Assembly (NCBI GenBank): GCA_024529925.1
Contig: JAFEUB010000917.1
Span: 1 to 64,000 of the forward strand
DNA: 64,000 nt
From: Ophthalmolycus amberensis
Lineage: Eukaryota > Chordata > Actinopteri > Perciformes > Zoarcidae
Direction: 5' to 3'
The position numbers were made by a program, and so were the translations under genes. The stretch's first letter is position 1; the number at the start of each line of letters is the position of its first letter. Below, piece by piece: positions 34,846 through 45,960 of the stretch. The notes beneath the pieces were generated by a model, which saw only the letters and a list, made by a program, of their open reading frames with translations, made no database searches and was not told the origin of the DNA.

Positions 34846-37800
34846 CTGCATGGGCACCACATCTAACTGTAACTCTGTGTGAGTGTGTGTGTGATGTTAG
34901 GCTAACAAAACGACATTTCAGTAAGTCCTTGTGTTCTGTCTTCTCCAAAGTCAGATGAGAAAATGGATATCAGTTTCATCTTTGTGTGTCCAGTACAGAG
35001 AGAAGTCCAGAACGTGTTAAGCATAGCTAAGCACAAAGACTGGAAGCATGGGGAAACTGCTACAAGAACTCCAAAGCTAACTGATTTAGAGCTGCAACGA
35101 TGAATTGATTAATTGGAAAGTATGAAATGAATCGCCAAAACAAAAGTTGTGGACAAATACGACAACGTCCTCTTCATCTCTGTACTAGAAGCACTAAAAT
35201 CAAACTGCTATCCATCCTCTCATCTGACTCTGGGAAAGGCGGTGAACAAGAAGATTTACGGAAATGTCGGACTGTTCCTTTAATGAATGTGTGCGAGAGA
35301 GGGAACCTCACTGTCATCGCTGTACATCACCTCAACTGATAGCTTTATGTGTGGCTGTGTCATCACTGTACAGCACTCCGGACACAACGTGTGTCAGTGC
35401 ATGACGCTTGTAAAGACAAAACAACGGAACAAGGTCAGACGTGCGCGTATGTTTGCATCATGTGTGTCATGCTACATCTTATGCTACATGTATTTCACGG
35501 AATCTTTGACGAAAATTACAAAAAACGTTGGTTGAGACTCAAATCCTCAAACAGACCATGAGATTTCGGGGAGCAATACTGTTCTGCATGATGTACCTGG
35601 CTGTGCACTAACGATAGATCACATACCACTACTTTTCCATCAGGGCCACAGAACACATCAACTGTAGCAACGCAGACAATGACAACTGAGATTTGATACC
35701 AAATCCTGAATGGTTTTTATAGAAACTCTGTTTACAATTAAAATATCAATCGGTGGGAGCTTTTGTAACTGAAATGATAATAAAAACGCAACCTCATTTA
35801 TTTGGTTGTTGAACACTAGTGAAACCGTGTTGATCAGGGATGGGGAACAATGTGCCACCGAGGTTTGCTGAGCATTTTGACTGCAGCTTTAATCTAGAAA
35901 ATGTTGTGTTTCAGTTGGTGTTTATCCCGCATTCACGTCGTATAATTCAGACTGCACTTGTGATTTAGAGTCGGAGGTATCAGGAATTTCAGATTTATCA
36001 ATAAAAACAGTGGCGAAATGGTTGCAAAGTCCCCACCAATGACAGTTACATCTAAATAAAATGCACCACTAAGACTGATACAATTAATTCAGATAATTAA
36101 AAAGTAGATATACATTAAAAATGTATTTTCATATCAGCTAAAAATAGGTAAAATTATTTAAAAAATAGCTACTCTAGACTTGATGTCCATTTATCTGAGA
36201 TGTAGGCTAAAGAAATCATAAAACAGAAAGAAAGCACCATAATGTGTGAAGTCCTATTAAAGGGAGTCCCCCCCCCCCCCCCCATTCTTACTGTTCTGCT
36301 GACACGGCGTGAATACAGCATACGATTTGTTGCCCTTCATGGCACATTGTTCTCTGTTCCTGCTGGTGTCTTTGCTGTTGGCAGGATGTTTACAGATCTA
36401 CCTACCCAGGTAACAGCTTATGCATGTTTACTGAAAACTACAGTGATGCGTTGACTGTGTGGAGACAATTTCAAAGAAAAGAGGATGCACCTCGAGTCAA
36501 CTTTACCTTCTCCAGACTGCTGCAGCGGCTGTACTCAGAGCTCAAGTCAGCGTTGACATTCCACTAAAAGCAGGTACATTGTGAGTAAATCTGAAATCTT
36601 CTGATTCCAGGTCTGCAGTTCGGGAAAAAGTGCAATAATACCTCAAGCTAGTTTTTAATATGACAATGACAGTGCGCTCCCTTGTCAGGTGTCCATCGAA
36701 TGCAGTAACTCGTTTTAAATCAAACAGATGCACAAACGTGACGAGTGGCCGCAGGTGCACAGTAATCCTAGAATCTAAAATGGCAAGAGCAAAGGTTATG
36801 TAGATATTTACATTATTTCTTTACATTGTTTTCCATGAGAGGGACCTAAGAAAACACCTTTTTGCACATCATTTTTTATACGAAGAAGTTTTCCCTACCT
36901 TTCTGTACCGGGGACGAAGGCCAGTGCAACGACTGTAGATAGAACGACAGTGTGTGTTGATGTTTTCTTTATGAACTATCATAGTGATTTGGAGAGGAAA
37001 AAAAAATAAGTTTATTGTCATTGTGTTGGACATATTTCAATATTTTTCTTGTGATGGTTACGAAACCAATGTGAACAGTTTGTATGATCTTTAAAATATA
37101 CTTGATTTACCTTAAAGCTGGTGAAACTTTGATTTTCCATTTTCAAAGAGTGAACACAAAATGTGAATATTACTGTCGCTTTAAACGGCTAAATTGAATT
37201 TTACTGTTGTTTTGTGTCATTATGACATGTACATATTGATTTTGTCGGAAGGTGCAGGTGAGGTTGGAGTCAGCAACAGGACATGCTGATGCCATCAGAC
37301 GCCTCCAGTGGTTTATCATGTGATTCTGTAGGTTTATAGCTGTGTTATGGAGGCTGTAAATACAGCACAGAGATTAACATTGTAGTATTAGTATGTTTAA
37401 CACTCACAATATTGTCAAAATTCATGGAAAGTGGTTCAGTTTGTTCGGAATGTTAAACGTGGCATCCATGAATTATAAATAGGATCACTGACACTTAAAG
37501 GAACACTACAACAATTCTAGATGAATCTCCTTGTTGCCCCGTCTCCAGAGTCGCATGTTTCCTCTCTGTGTGTCAGTGCAGAGATGTGTCCAGCACATGT
37601 TCAGCACAACTTAGCACAAATACTGGAAGCAAAATAAAAAACCTTCCAGCAACCAATGTTAAATGTTTAATTGTATTAATTTAACATGTGTAGGAATAGA
37701 AATGTATATAAAGGACACGTTGTGGCTTTACCGGATGTGTTTAGCTTGGTTGGTACAAAGTTTGGGAGCCGGAGGAAACTACGAGACTATTTCCATCAAA

Positions 37801-38663
37801 AACGAAACAATGCTAGCAAAACTCTGAGCTACGTGCTAACGTCAGCATACCATCATGCTCACAATGACAATGTTAACATGCCAATGTTCAGCAGGTAACG
37901 GTCTCCTTCTTAGTTTACCATGTTAGAATGCTAAGATTTGTCAAAAAGCTCTAAACTTTAAGCACAGTTGAGGCTGATGGGAAACACTGAAGCATTGGTT
38001 CAATTTGTACCTAATGACACTAGATAAAAAGTTGAATGTATCTTGAAAATGATTACAATTAATCCTAAGTGTGCCATGAACGTCTGAACCAAATATCATG
38101 GAAGTCCATCCAAATAGTTGAGATATTTCAGTCTGGATCAGTGGTGGTGGAGGATAAAAAAGGAAAAAATACAAACAACTCCAAAGCTGTGTGATTTATG
38201 AGATATATCCTCTCAGCTAACAAACTAGCCAACAAAACTCTCGGCTCAGTTGTTAAATCCAACCAGGGAAATAGCCATCACTGGGCACACCACCAGGCCT
38301 AAACTGGGCATCTCAAAAGCTCTTTTTTTTGATCAAAGTGAGGTTGCCATTCCAAAAGCAACTTTCAAAATCAGACAGCCTCGGAGCTGCTGGAAGCTTG
38401 AGCTACAGGCTCACAGTTCCCCTCCGCTCCCAGTCTTTGTGCTAAGCTGAGCATGTCCTGGGCCTCTCTCTGTACCGGACACACAGGGAGTAAACTGACA
38501 TCCATCCTCTCATCTGACTCGAGAGAACACAGAGAACAAGGAGGACTGACACAAATTTCAAACTGTTGGTTTAAAAAAAACACTCGGACTCGGAGAGAAT
38601 AGATGTGGAATCTGTTTGTTTCCATGTTTTCTCGCTCTCTCTCTCTCCCCCTCTCTCTCTCTC

Positions 38664-38716
<53 letters not shown>

Positions 38717-39319
38717 TGTGACTCAAACAGTGAATAATGGATGACGATGAAAGAATTTTTTGCTTACGTTACACAAGGACACTGAGAGCTGAAAATAGAG
38801 CTGCTGTCCTCATGTGATGTGAAATTAAAAGCACACTGGAGCGGAGACACTGCTGCTGGGGAACTCAACACTCGTTTTACTCCATCTGACAATCCCTCCG
38901 TCCAGCCTGCAACACCACCTCCATCTGTCTGTGCAAGGGTCATTTTCACGACAGCAAGCTTTTTGGAATTTGACGATGTATATGTGATTGTAATAAAGAG
39001 ATTTTAATTAGCTATGACATGGCGGTTTTGTGTTTTCACTGATATTTGGCACGTCTTGAAACCTGGGCTTAGCTATTTTAGTCATAGCTGGTCTGAGGAG
39101 GTGAATCCATGTGTGACTGAAATAGACAACTGGGACGCTTATATTCACCAGATATATCTTATATCATCACTTCTACCGCTCAGAATCAAAGAAGAAAAAA
39201 GAAAGAGGTTACTCATAATCAATGGATTTATTTTTCACCAATAAAGACATGATAAAAACACAACGAAATCCTGTGAAATGAGCAAACTCCATCCACTGAT
39301 GAAGACCGTGACGTTTAGC
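34846..39319. other. 3' flank of the PDZRN-like gene, no gene seen
   Basis: AT-rich sequence that may include a long 3' UTR; possible poly(A) signals (AATAAA) occur at about 36054 and 38990. Short repeat modules of the TTAGCACAAAGACTGGAAGC type occur near 35020, 37600 and, in reverse, 38430. A run of 15 C lies near 36270. No open frame has family character. Confidence 0.45.
38632..38714. repeat. (CT)n microsatellite
   Basis: About 40 CT units, interrupted by CC and CG. Confidence 0.95.
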
Positions 39320-39445
39320 ATGGGGCTGGTCCGAGGCAAACCTGAGCCAGCCCTAACTATAAGTTATCAAAAAGGAAAGTCTTAAGTGACTGTGTCTGCC
39401 CCCCGGACTGAAGCGGGAAGCTGGTTCCACAGAGGAGGACCTTGA
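39320..39445 (-). mobile_element. LINE RT 3' fragment, reverse orientation
   Basis: The reverse complement of the LINE end at 6975-7120: it contains the complement of CTCTGTGGAACCAGCTTCCC and of TTAAGACTTTCC. It is only about 125 bp long. Confidence 0.6.
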
Positions 39446-41256
39446 TATATAATATACATAAATGAACATGTAAATCCCATGGTACCATAGTCTGTGCTGC
39501 ACATGTTGAGTGAATATTGAAAATTAAAATGTAGACAAAAAATATCCTCAAGTTTAGGTGAAAGTTAAACACAACACACAACAAAGTGAAGAACTTAACG
39601 TGTCTGTAAACTCTGATGGTGAGCGTACTTCTTTACTTTTGTTATTTTTTTATTGAGCCCAGTCTGCATAAAGCTGCTAATATTGAGAGTAATGACTTAA
39701 TCCCCGGTTTTAATCATTGAAGTCAGTGTTTCACAAAGCAAACAAGATATCCCTCTGGACGGAAGTCTGATTACAAAAATATTTCAAATGGAGCATTTTT
39801 CCACAAGTGTGCCTCATTATGCATCATGTTAGATACAATGTCTGACCTCGTACACATGAAAGACAGTTAACAATAAACTATTTAAATAAAACTCCTGAAT
39901 CTTAGAGTTCTTTGAAAATAATAGTGCAGCAAAATTGTTTTTTAAATTAAGATTTACTCATTTGTTTTGACTTGACTTACTTCATATTATTAGAGTGACT
40001 TAACATTAAAAATCCCCCTTCATCAAGAATCTATGCTGAGTTGATCACTACACAGGTATGTTGTGGATAAACAGTTGCTTTTTGCACTGAATTGTGTCTT
40101 GATTTATTAATAAAAGGAAGGAAAGATGATGGAGACCTCTGTCTGTTAAGTTCAAATGAAAAACCATAACATGAGAAGACATAATATTCAGTTAGAAGTG
40201 TTTGTTTATTCAACAAGTCACAATGAGCCTCATGAAGTATGAAAGCTCCAACTAGAGGTGATGATTCATCACAACAACAACTTGTAGATTTCTACAAGAC
40301 ACACTGTACTCAGAGAGAGTAAAGGAACAACCGTCTTTGTAAAAGACAAACCGTTTGCATGATGTGAGGACACAGTACTCACTGTCTTTAAAAATACTTT
40401 CCAAATGGATTCAAACATTTGCACTTAGTGAACAAAACAAATAGTAAAAACTGACCTAACAACAGATCACAGTCTTCTTAGTAAACATTGAATTCAATTG
40501 AATCCCAAAATGTTAACATTTCCATTGTCACTGTAAAACTGTGACAATGTGACGTTAAACAAACCTTTCACAATAAAAGGATAAACATATTGATCATAAA
40601 ACAGATCATTTTTCAATAATCACATAAAGTGAGGAAAAGTCCATTATGACAAAATGTCCATAAAAAGAACAATTAACATGTTTGATCATAATGATCAATA
40701 TTAATCAAGAGGTAACAAATATCACCAATGCATAATATTGTACCAACACATGACATGCTGTAAGCAATAAAAGTATCACAGGAACATTGTGACATTAAGC
40801 AAATCTTTTAGTAAAAAAAGATAAACATTTGGATCGAACAACAGATCAGTTTGGAGTAATCAGAGAGATTAAAGTCCTTTGACGTGTCAAAAAGAAGAGT
40901 TAAAGTTTATGATCAAAATGATCAATAACAATCAAAAGACATCAATGGTATCCATAGCTTTTACCACTCCACCAATACATGAAGTACAGTGATGTGTATA
41001 ATAATTGCTGATGCAATCAGATTGTGTTCATGCAACATGCACGACAAGATGATCTCTTTCTGAACTTGAAAGATAAAGTTTCATCATTTCCTCAGGAAAT
41101 ATCATCTTCCACAAAGAAAACAATCACAAGTAAACTTCTGTACAAACAGAATAGCAAGTTGATCAAATCTGAGGATTCAGAAGAATTCACTTCCAGTAAT
41201 CTTTGACCAATGTGGTCGTCTCAGTTAGTCTGGTAGTAGCTCCAGTCTGTAGGTGT

Positions 41257-41765
41257 CTACCACGGCCTCCAGAGGGCGCTGCTGACTGGACTCTTGTCTT
41301 TGGTGATGCTGGTCTGGACTGTGGAGCTCAGAGGAGAGAAGTCAGCCTCTCTCAGGTTCTTCTCAGAGGAAGACTGCAGCTTGTTGAAGTGGTTCAGCAG
41401 TCTTCTCTGCTGTTGACGCTGCTGCTGCAGTCGTCTCAGGACACAAACGGTCATCTCCAGGATGTCTGCTTTCTCCAGCTTGGAGTCTGCCTGCTGTTTG
41501 AGGAACTCTGGATCCAGGAGAGACTTGAGCTGCTCAATGCTGCTGTTGATTCTCTCTCTGCGTAACTTCTCCACCAGAGGCTTTCTGATCTGCAGAAAGA
41601 AGAACAAAGTCATTAATAAACTTATTCTGGAGTTTAGAGTTAGCATGAAGAAACACAACGTCTCATTGACAACATTTAGATCTTCTTGAATCTTTAATTT
41701 ACCTTGTGGGTCAGAGTCAGCTGCTCCTGAGAATTGGTCATTGCTGCAGTGATTGTAGGTGCCAT
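41257..41765 (-). CDS. HES5-like bHLH-WRPW transcriptional repressor, copy A
   Basis: Two coding exons, 41765-41703 and 41589-41257, give 131 residues. HES/Her proteins are nuclear Notch effectors that bind N/E-boxes as dimers and recruit Groucho/TLE through a C-terminal WRPW. Seen: start MAPTITAAMTNSQ; a basic region with the HES-type proline in IRKPLVEKLRRERINSS; the helix-loop-helix SIEQLKSLLDPEFLKQQ and SKLEKADILEMTVCVLRRLQ; a Gln-rich linker; and a C-terminal ALWRPW before the stop. It is shorter than HES5 (about 166) and has no clear Orange domain. RINSSIEQL and SKLEKADILEM are HES5-type. Copy A has Ala just before DSKLEKAD where copy C has Pro. Transcription runs towards 40 kb. Likely zebrafish counterparts are the her4/her15 group, but the exact orthologue is not resolved. 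Confidence 0.9.
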
Positions 41766-41833
41766 GTGTGGATCTCTGTGCTGTAGAGGTCTCTGTAGAG
41801 AGAATCTGATCTCTGCTGGCTTCATCCCTCCTA

Positions 41834-41893
41834 CTTATAGTCCCACATCTCCATATGAATGTGTGGGTCTGGGTCTAGATGGGGTTTCCCACA
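41834..41893 (-). promoter_or_regulatory. HES copy A core promoter: TATA-like box and RBPJ-type site
   Basis: On the gene strand: a CCAAT-type ATTGG (about 41902-41906), then TGTGGGAA (41893-41886), then CTATAAG (41840-41834), about 70 bp before the ATG. YGTGGGAA is the binding word of the Notch effector RBPJ/CSL, so this looks like a classic Notch-driven HES promoter. A second TGTGGGAA lies about 0.56 kb further upstream at 42449-42456. Confidence 0.65.
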
Positions 41894-43526
41894 GTCTCAG
41901 CCAATCAGAGAGCTTGGTGAGACAAAGAGGGAGGCAGCACACTTATTGCGCTTAATTCCTGGGGGACAATGGTTAGATCTCAGGGGAACAGGTGGAGGAC
42001 TGGGGGGGGTGATGGAGAGAGACTCTCAGAGCTCTGTGTGAATCTGGGAAAGTGGTGACCCTGTAGAGAGAGCAGATCTGCTGCCTGATGCTGGGATCAA
42101 TGACTTTGACTGAGCACACGCTCATCATCACATCACACACGTGGAGACTGGCAATTAATTACATCTTGGTTACAATGTCTGACATTTGTGTTCCAAAACC
42201 TGAAGTACCAAAGTATGTTTTTCTTGATAAATGAAGATACAATTTTCAAATTGTTTCTTTTGACTTCTATCTTAAACTTTTAAAAATCAACATACTGTAT
42301 TTTAGAATATCAGTTATTTCATATATTACTAAGACTATAACTCAAATGATATATTTAAAAACGTGAAGACAGCAGTTAGTTTTCTGTCCAGATGTTTCAG
42401 TCTTGTGACTTGTGTCTTGTGGTCAGTGGGTAGAAAGTTGGTCTCAGTTTCCCACACTGACTCCTTGAATGCTGGTCGATGAACAACAAAGGACGTTGAA
42501 TGGAGCCTTTGTGACTGATACTGGACGTGTGTTGTAGTAGAAGCAGAGCCTGACGTCACCAACCATCTGGAGGGAAGGAACACCATTGGCTGACTCTGAC
42601 AGTCTGTAAGGTTTACAATTATGATGAGAGTTTCACAATAATTGTTTTGCTGAATTGATTTTGCAAAATATTAAGTCAACATTGAGAGATTTTGATCATC
42701 CAGTCGATATATATATATATAATTTTTTTTTCAAATATGCAAGGGTTTAAATATGTCCTCTCTGTAGATGAGGGTGGGAGGTTCAGGCAGCTGTTTCCTG
42801 AAGTGTGCCAAATCCCTTTGGAGAATAATCTGCTGCTGGTGATCAGAGTTTAACATAATAATCATGTGAAACTCTGATCTCCACAGTTTTCCCACTCTGT
42901 CCATTAAAAGAAATTAAGCTATTTGCTAAATGTAAATACATCTTTATATTGTTCTTTGTTTACATGTGGAGGCAATTTGGTTGTTGGTCTGTCTTTCTTT
43001 CTCTTAAATATTCTAAAATTCAACATTTAATCTCAAAATATATGAAGTAAAAATTATCTGTGATGTAAACCTTCACTGGAATCACGTGTTATTTAAATAT
43101 TGACTAATCCTGTGTTAATGTAACAGTGTACTCTGAGGTCATCATGTGAAAGGTGTGGTCATATTCTGTCAGTAAAACACTGACCTGTGTGGTATCAATA
43201 CTGAACAATGTTCTCTTTTCTAGAGTCAAAATATCATGAGATTGTAATCCTGAAAAACAACAAATATTTAATATTTATATTCTTGATAACAATCTGGTTG
43301 TATAATTTACCCTACTGACAGAAGCTTATAGAAGATCTTTTTTTCCTAAATATAATACATTATTTTAATCACAGTAATAAACGTTGAAATTACGCAAATC
43401 TTTGATTTGAAAAAGATTAGAAATTTTGCAGTTTAGAGATCCAGAGTCTCTTTTAATCTCCGTCCCTTCAGGTCAGAGGTCTGGATCTATTGTCCCACAG
43501 GGCTCTGTGAGTGAGCTTCCTCTGGT

Positions 43527-43534
43527 TTCCCACA
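43527..43534 (-). promoter_or_regulatory. third RBPJ-type word in unit A
   Basis: TTCCCACA on the plus strand (TGTGGGAA on the gene strand), in the far-upstream module shared by all units. Equivalents are 55786-55793 and 59695-59702. An 8-bp word alone is weak evidence; conservation among recent duplicates adds little. Confidence 0.3.
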
Positions 43535-44468
43535 CTCTGTCCTTTCACTGGAGGAACAATAGAAGTGTGTCTCATTATGCATCATGTTGGACACAATGAC
43601 TGACCTTTTACAAGACACACAGGGTTAACTTTAAAGCTTTTACATTTCAACACCTGGAACTTACAAAATTGTCTTTAAAATGTGTTTTGTTCATTTGGTT
43701 TGATGAATTGATTTACTCCATATAGAGTGATGTATCATTGATAATCCCTCTTCATCAATAATCTTAATTGAACCACATTCCTATACTTAGTTTAACCATA
43801 AACAGGTTTGTTACTGTTGATCAATGACTGTATGTTCTGAACCTCATCTTGATTTATCATTCAAAGATATGATCGATGATGGAGACCTCTATCAGTTATG
43901 ATGAAATGAATAAACGATGACATGAGAAGACATAATATTCAGTTAGAAGTGTTTGTTTATTCAACAAGTCACAATGAGCCTCATGAAACTCAGTTAAACA
44001 TCATCCAAGAAAAAAAAAAACTCCAGATTTAGCCTCATCATCATTTGTTTTTGTTTTTCAGCATCAACATAGTTGTCTGTACATCCATGGTTACAGTGCA
44101 AACAGACATTGAGAAAAGTTCAAAAGAAAAGTAAAAAAGTATGCAAAAACTCAATATACACAGTAAAAAATGCCCAACAAGATGAATTAACAGTAGATTT
44201 CCAAGATTGATTAATGTGTGTTGTTGCAAGCCTTTCCGGTCTTTTCCTATTAGTACAACACTGTAAAGTCTCTTGATTTCTTGTGTACTAACTGCAGAAA
44301 CAGTCGGTATACCATGAAGATTAATAGCACATACTGCTTACAATTAGTATGTAGTTTTAAATTTGGGATAAAACAACACATAATATTCCCAAAATGAAAA
44401 AAGACAAGAATTGAAAAAGATATCTACAGATTATTTGCGCTGTACAGATATTCCAGTGTGTGAAACCT

Positions 44469-44489
44469 GGGGGGGGGGGGGGGGGGGGG
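44469..44489 (+). repeat. poly(G) run, 21 bases
   Basis: An uninterrupted G tract just beyond the 3' end of the TRIM gene. It could form a G-quadruplex and is a likely site of sequencing length error. Confidence 0.9.
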
Positions 44490-44566
44490 TCACAAAATAA
44501 CTGAGATGCCAAATTATAGCATTTGTAAGTATTCTTACTCAACCTGAAATGATACATTACATGCAG

Positions 44567-45880
44567 CTAAAAGCCTGTGAAAGAAGGGACGGTGTGCTGT
44601 TCCACAGTCACAGAGACCTTCATTGGTAATATCGTCAGTGGGAGTTTACTCCCGTTGGCAATGTATGGAAACAGTCTGTCAGTGAATCTGTGTGTGAAGG
44701 TGTGTATGTGTGTGTTAGTGTCAAGATCAAAGAATGAGAGTTTTCCTTTGTCAAAGTCCAGATGAACTCTGATCCTCCGGAGCTCCTTCTTCACTGACAG
44801 AACTTTATTTGGGAGCGGTGGGGAGACTGCTACGTACTTTCCATTAAGGAGACATATTTCCCAGAATCCAGTCTGTATTTCTCCCTTTCTCCGGACAGAC
44901 TCATTTATCACACCTATGCCCCAGGAATGATCATTTGTAATGTCAAAGTCCCAGCTGTGAGTCCCAGAGTTAAAACCCTCAGAGCCCAGAACAGACAGGT
45001 CGAGATGAAACCTCTCTGGGTTTTCAGGACGCTTCTGTTTCTCTCCTCCTCTCACACTGGTCAGTTCTTCATTTAAGATGTTTTGTGGACGAGCAGTGTT
45101 TGGATCCAGAATCATAGGACTGTATGAGACCATCCCCTTCATCTTGATCCAGATGTTGAAGGTCAGGTTGCCCAGGTGTTTGGCCTCGTCTATCAGAGCT
45201 CCTGAGAGCAGCTGTGGATCCTCCAGCAGGCGGCGCTGCTGGACTCTTTCCACTGCAGCCTTGTAGTTCTGCAGGAATGAGACGTCTTCAGCTCTCAGCT
45301 CGTCCTCTGTGGCTCTGACTGTGTCTGAAAGAGCTGCTATCTCTCTGATCAGAGCCTCCATCTTCTCCTTCATCATCTGACTCTTCTGCTCCTCTTCCTC
45401 CCTCAGAGCAGATATCCTGGCCTCCTCTTCCTCCTCTAGAAACTGGTGAAGCTTTTTAAACTGCTCCTTAATCTGCCTCTCTGTGTGTCGGGCCTGGACC
45501 TTCATGTGTTCTGCTGTTTGATCACAGTTTCCTTTAACTTGTTCAAAGAGCTTCAGTTTCTCCTTTAAGGGCTTCAGGGATTTCTGGATCTCCTCTTTGA
45601 GAGCGTGTGCAGCTTCATCGATGGGTCTGAATGTGTGACTCTCTGAAGCTCTCTGATCTCTCTCCCGTATGAAGGACTCACACACGTTCTTTAAATCCAG
45701 GTTACGAGGAGGATCACTCTTTGATGATTTTCTCTTACAAAGTGGACACTCTTGTTTCTCTATCCACCAGTTCTTCACACAGTCTTTACAGAAGCTGTGG
45801 CTACACGACAGAAAAACAGGATCTTTAAAGATTTCATGGCAAACAGAACAGGAGTGATCCTTTTCTGATTGAGAAAACAT
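44567..45880 (-). CDS. TRIM-family E3 ligase (zinc-binding protein A33/TRIM35-like) lacking a B-box
   Basis: A single uninterrupted frame of 437 residues from the ATG at 45880; the frame extends 8 codons further upstream only with a GTG. Seen: a complete C3HC4 RING (Cys11, Cys14, Cys26, His28, Cys31, Cys34, Cys45, Cys48); then CESFIRERDQRAS joined directly to ESHTFRPIDEAA; a coiled coil (about 80-215) with EEEEEARISALREEEEQ; and a PRY-SPRY/B30.2 domain (about 245-430) with LDPNTARP, GSEGFNSGTHSWDFD and LDFDKGKLSFFD. In related fish proteins a B-box sits between those two segments; here it is missing without loss of frame. The RING would transfer ubiquitin and the B30.2 domain recognises ligands. 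Many fish relatives are interferon-induced, and an ISRE lies 67 bp upstream. The exact TRIM number cannot be given. Confidence 0.85.
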   Translation of the reverse strand: MFSQSEKDHSCSVCHEIFKDPVFLSCSHSFCKDCVKNWWIEKQECPLCKRKSSKSDPPRNLDLKNVCESFIRERDQRASESHTFRPIDEAAHALKEEIQKSLKPLKEKLKLFEQVKGNCDQTAEHMKVQARHTERQIKEQFKKLHQFLEEEEEARISALREEEEQKSQMMKEKMEALIREIAALSDTVRATEDELRAEDVSFLQNYKAAVERVQQRRLLEDPQLLSGALIDEAKHLGNLTFNIWIKMKGMVSYSPMILDPNTARPQNILNEELTSVRGGEKQKRPENPERFHLDLSVLGSEGFNSGTHSWDFDITNDHSWGIGVINESVRRKGEIQTGFWEICLLNGKYVAVSPPLPNKVLSVKKELRRIRVHLDFDKGKLSFFDLDTNTHIHTFTHRFTDRLFPYIANGSKLPLTILPMKVSVTVEQHTVPSFTGF

Positions 45881-45946
45881 TGCCTGCTGTGTTTTCAGCT
45901 TCACTCAGAGACACGACAGGGACGTTGGTGAGTCAAGAAAATTGAA

Positions 45947-45960
45947 AGTTTCACTTTCAC
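45947..45960 (-). promoter_or_regulatory. ISRE (interferon-stimulated response element)
   Basis: On the gene strand GTGAAAGTGAAACT, an exact fit to the GAAANNGAAA core of ISREs bound by IRF and ISGF3. It lies 67 bp upstream of the TRIM ATG, the usual place in intron-poor interferon-stimulated genes. Confidence 0.65.

Larger units (their letters stand above)
39740..43990 (-). repeat. amplified HES unit A (gene plus flanks)
   Basis: This segment matches copy B (47500-53560 with insertions removed, and 55680-56370) in the same orientation, and copy C (56380-60175) in reverse. Homology covers the 3' UTR, gene, promoter, about 1 kb of upstream sequence and, at 43085-43975, a far-upstream module that ends at CCTCATGAA, exactly the word found in the 3' flank of the next unit. 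Long stretches outside the coding exons appear nearly identical. Confidence 0.85.

Noticed and set aside
33478..34860. Several minus-strand frames (up to 172 codons) over the last PDZRN-like exon
   Set aside because: Shadows of a GC-rich coding exon; the plus strand has family motifs.
45881..45904. Upstream extension of the TRIM frame by eight codons
   Set aside because: It starts with GTG; the first ATG is at 45880 and precedes the RING by the usual short distance.
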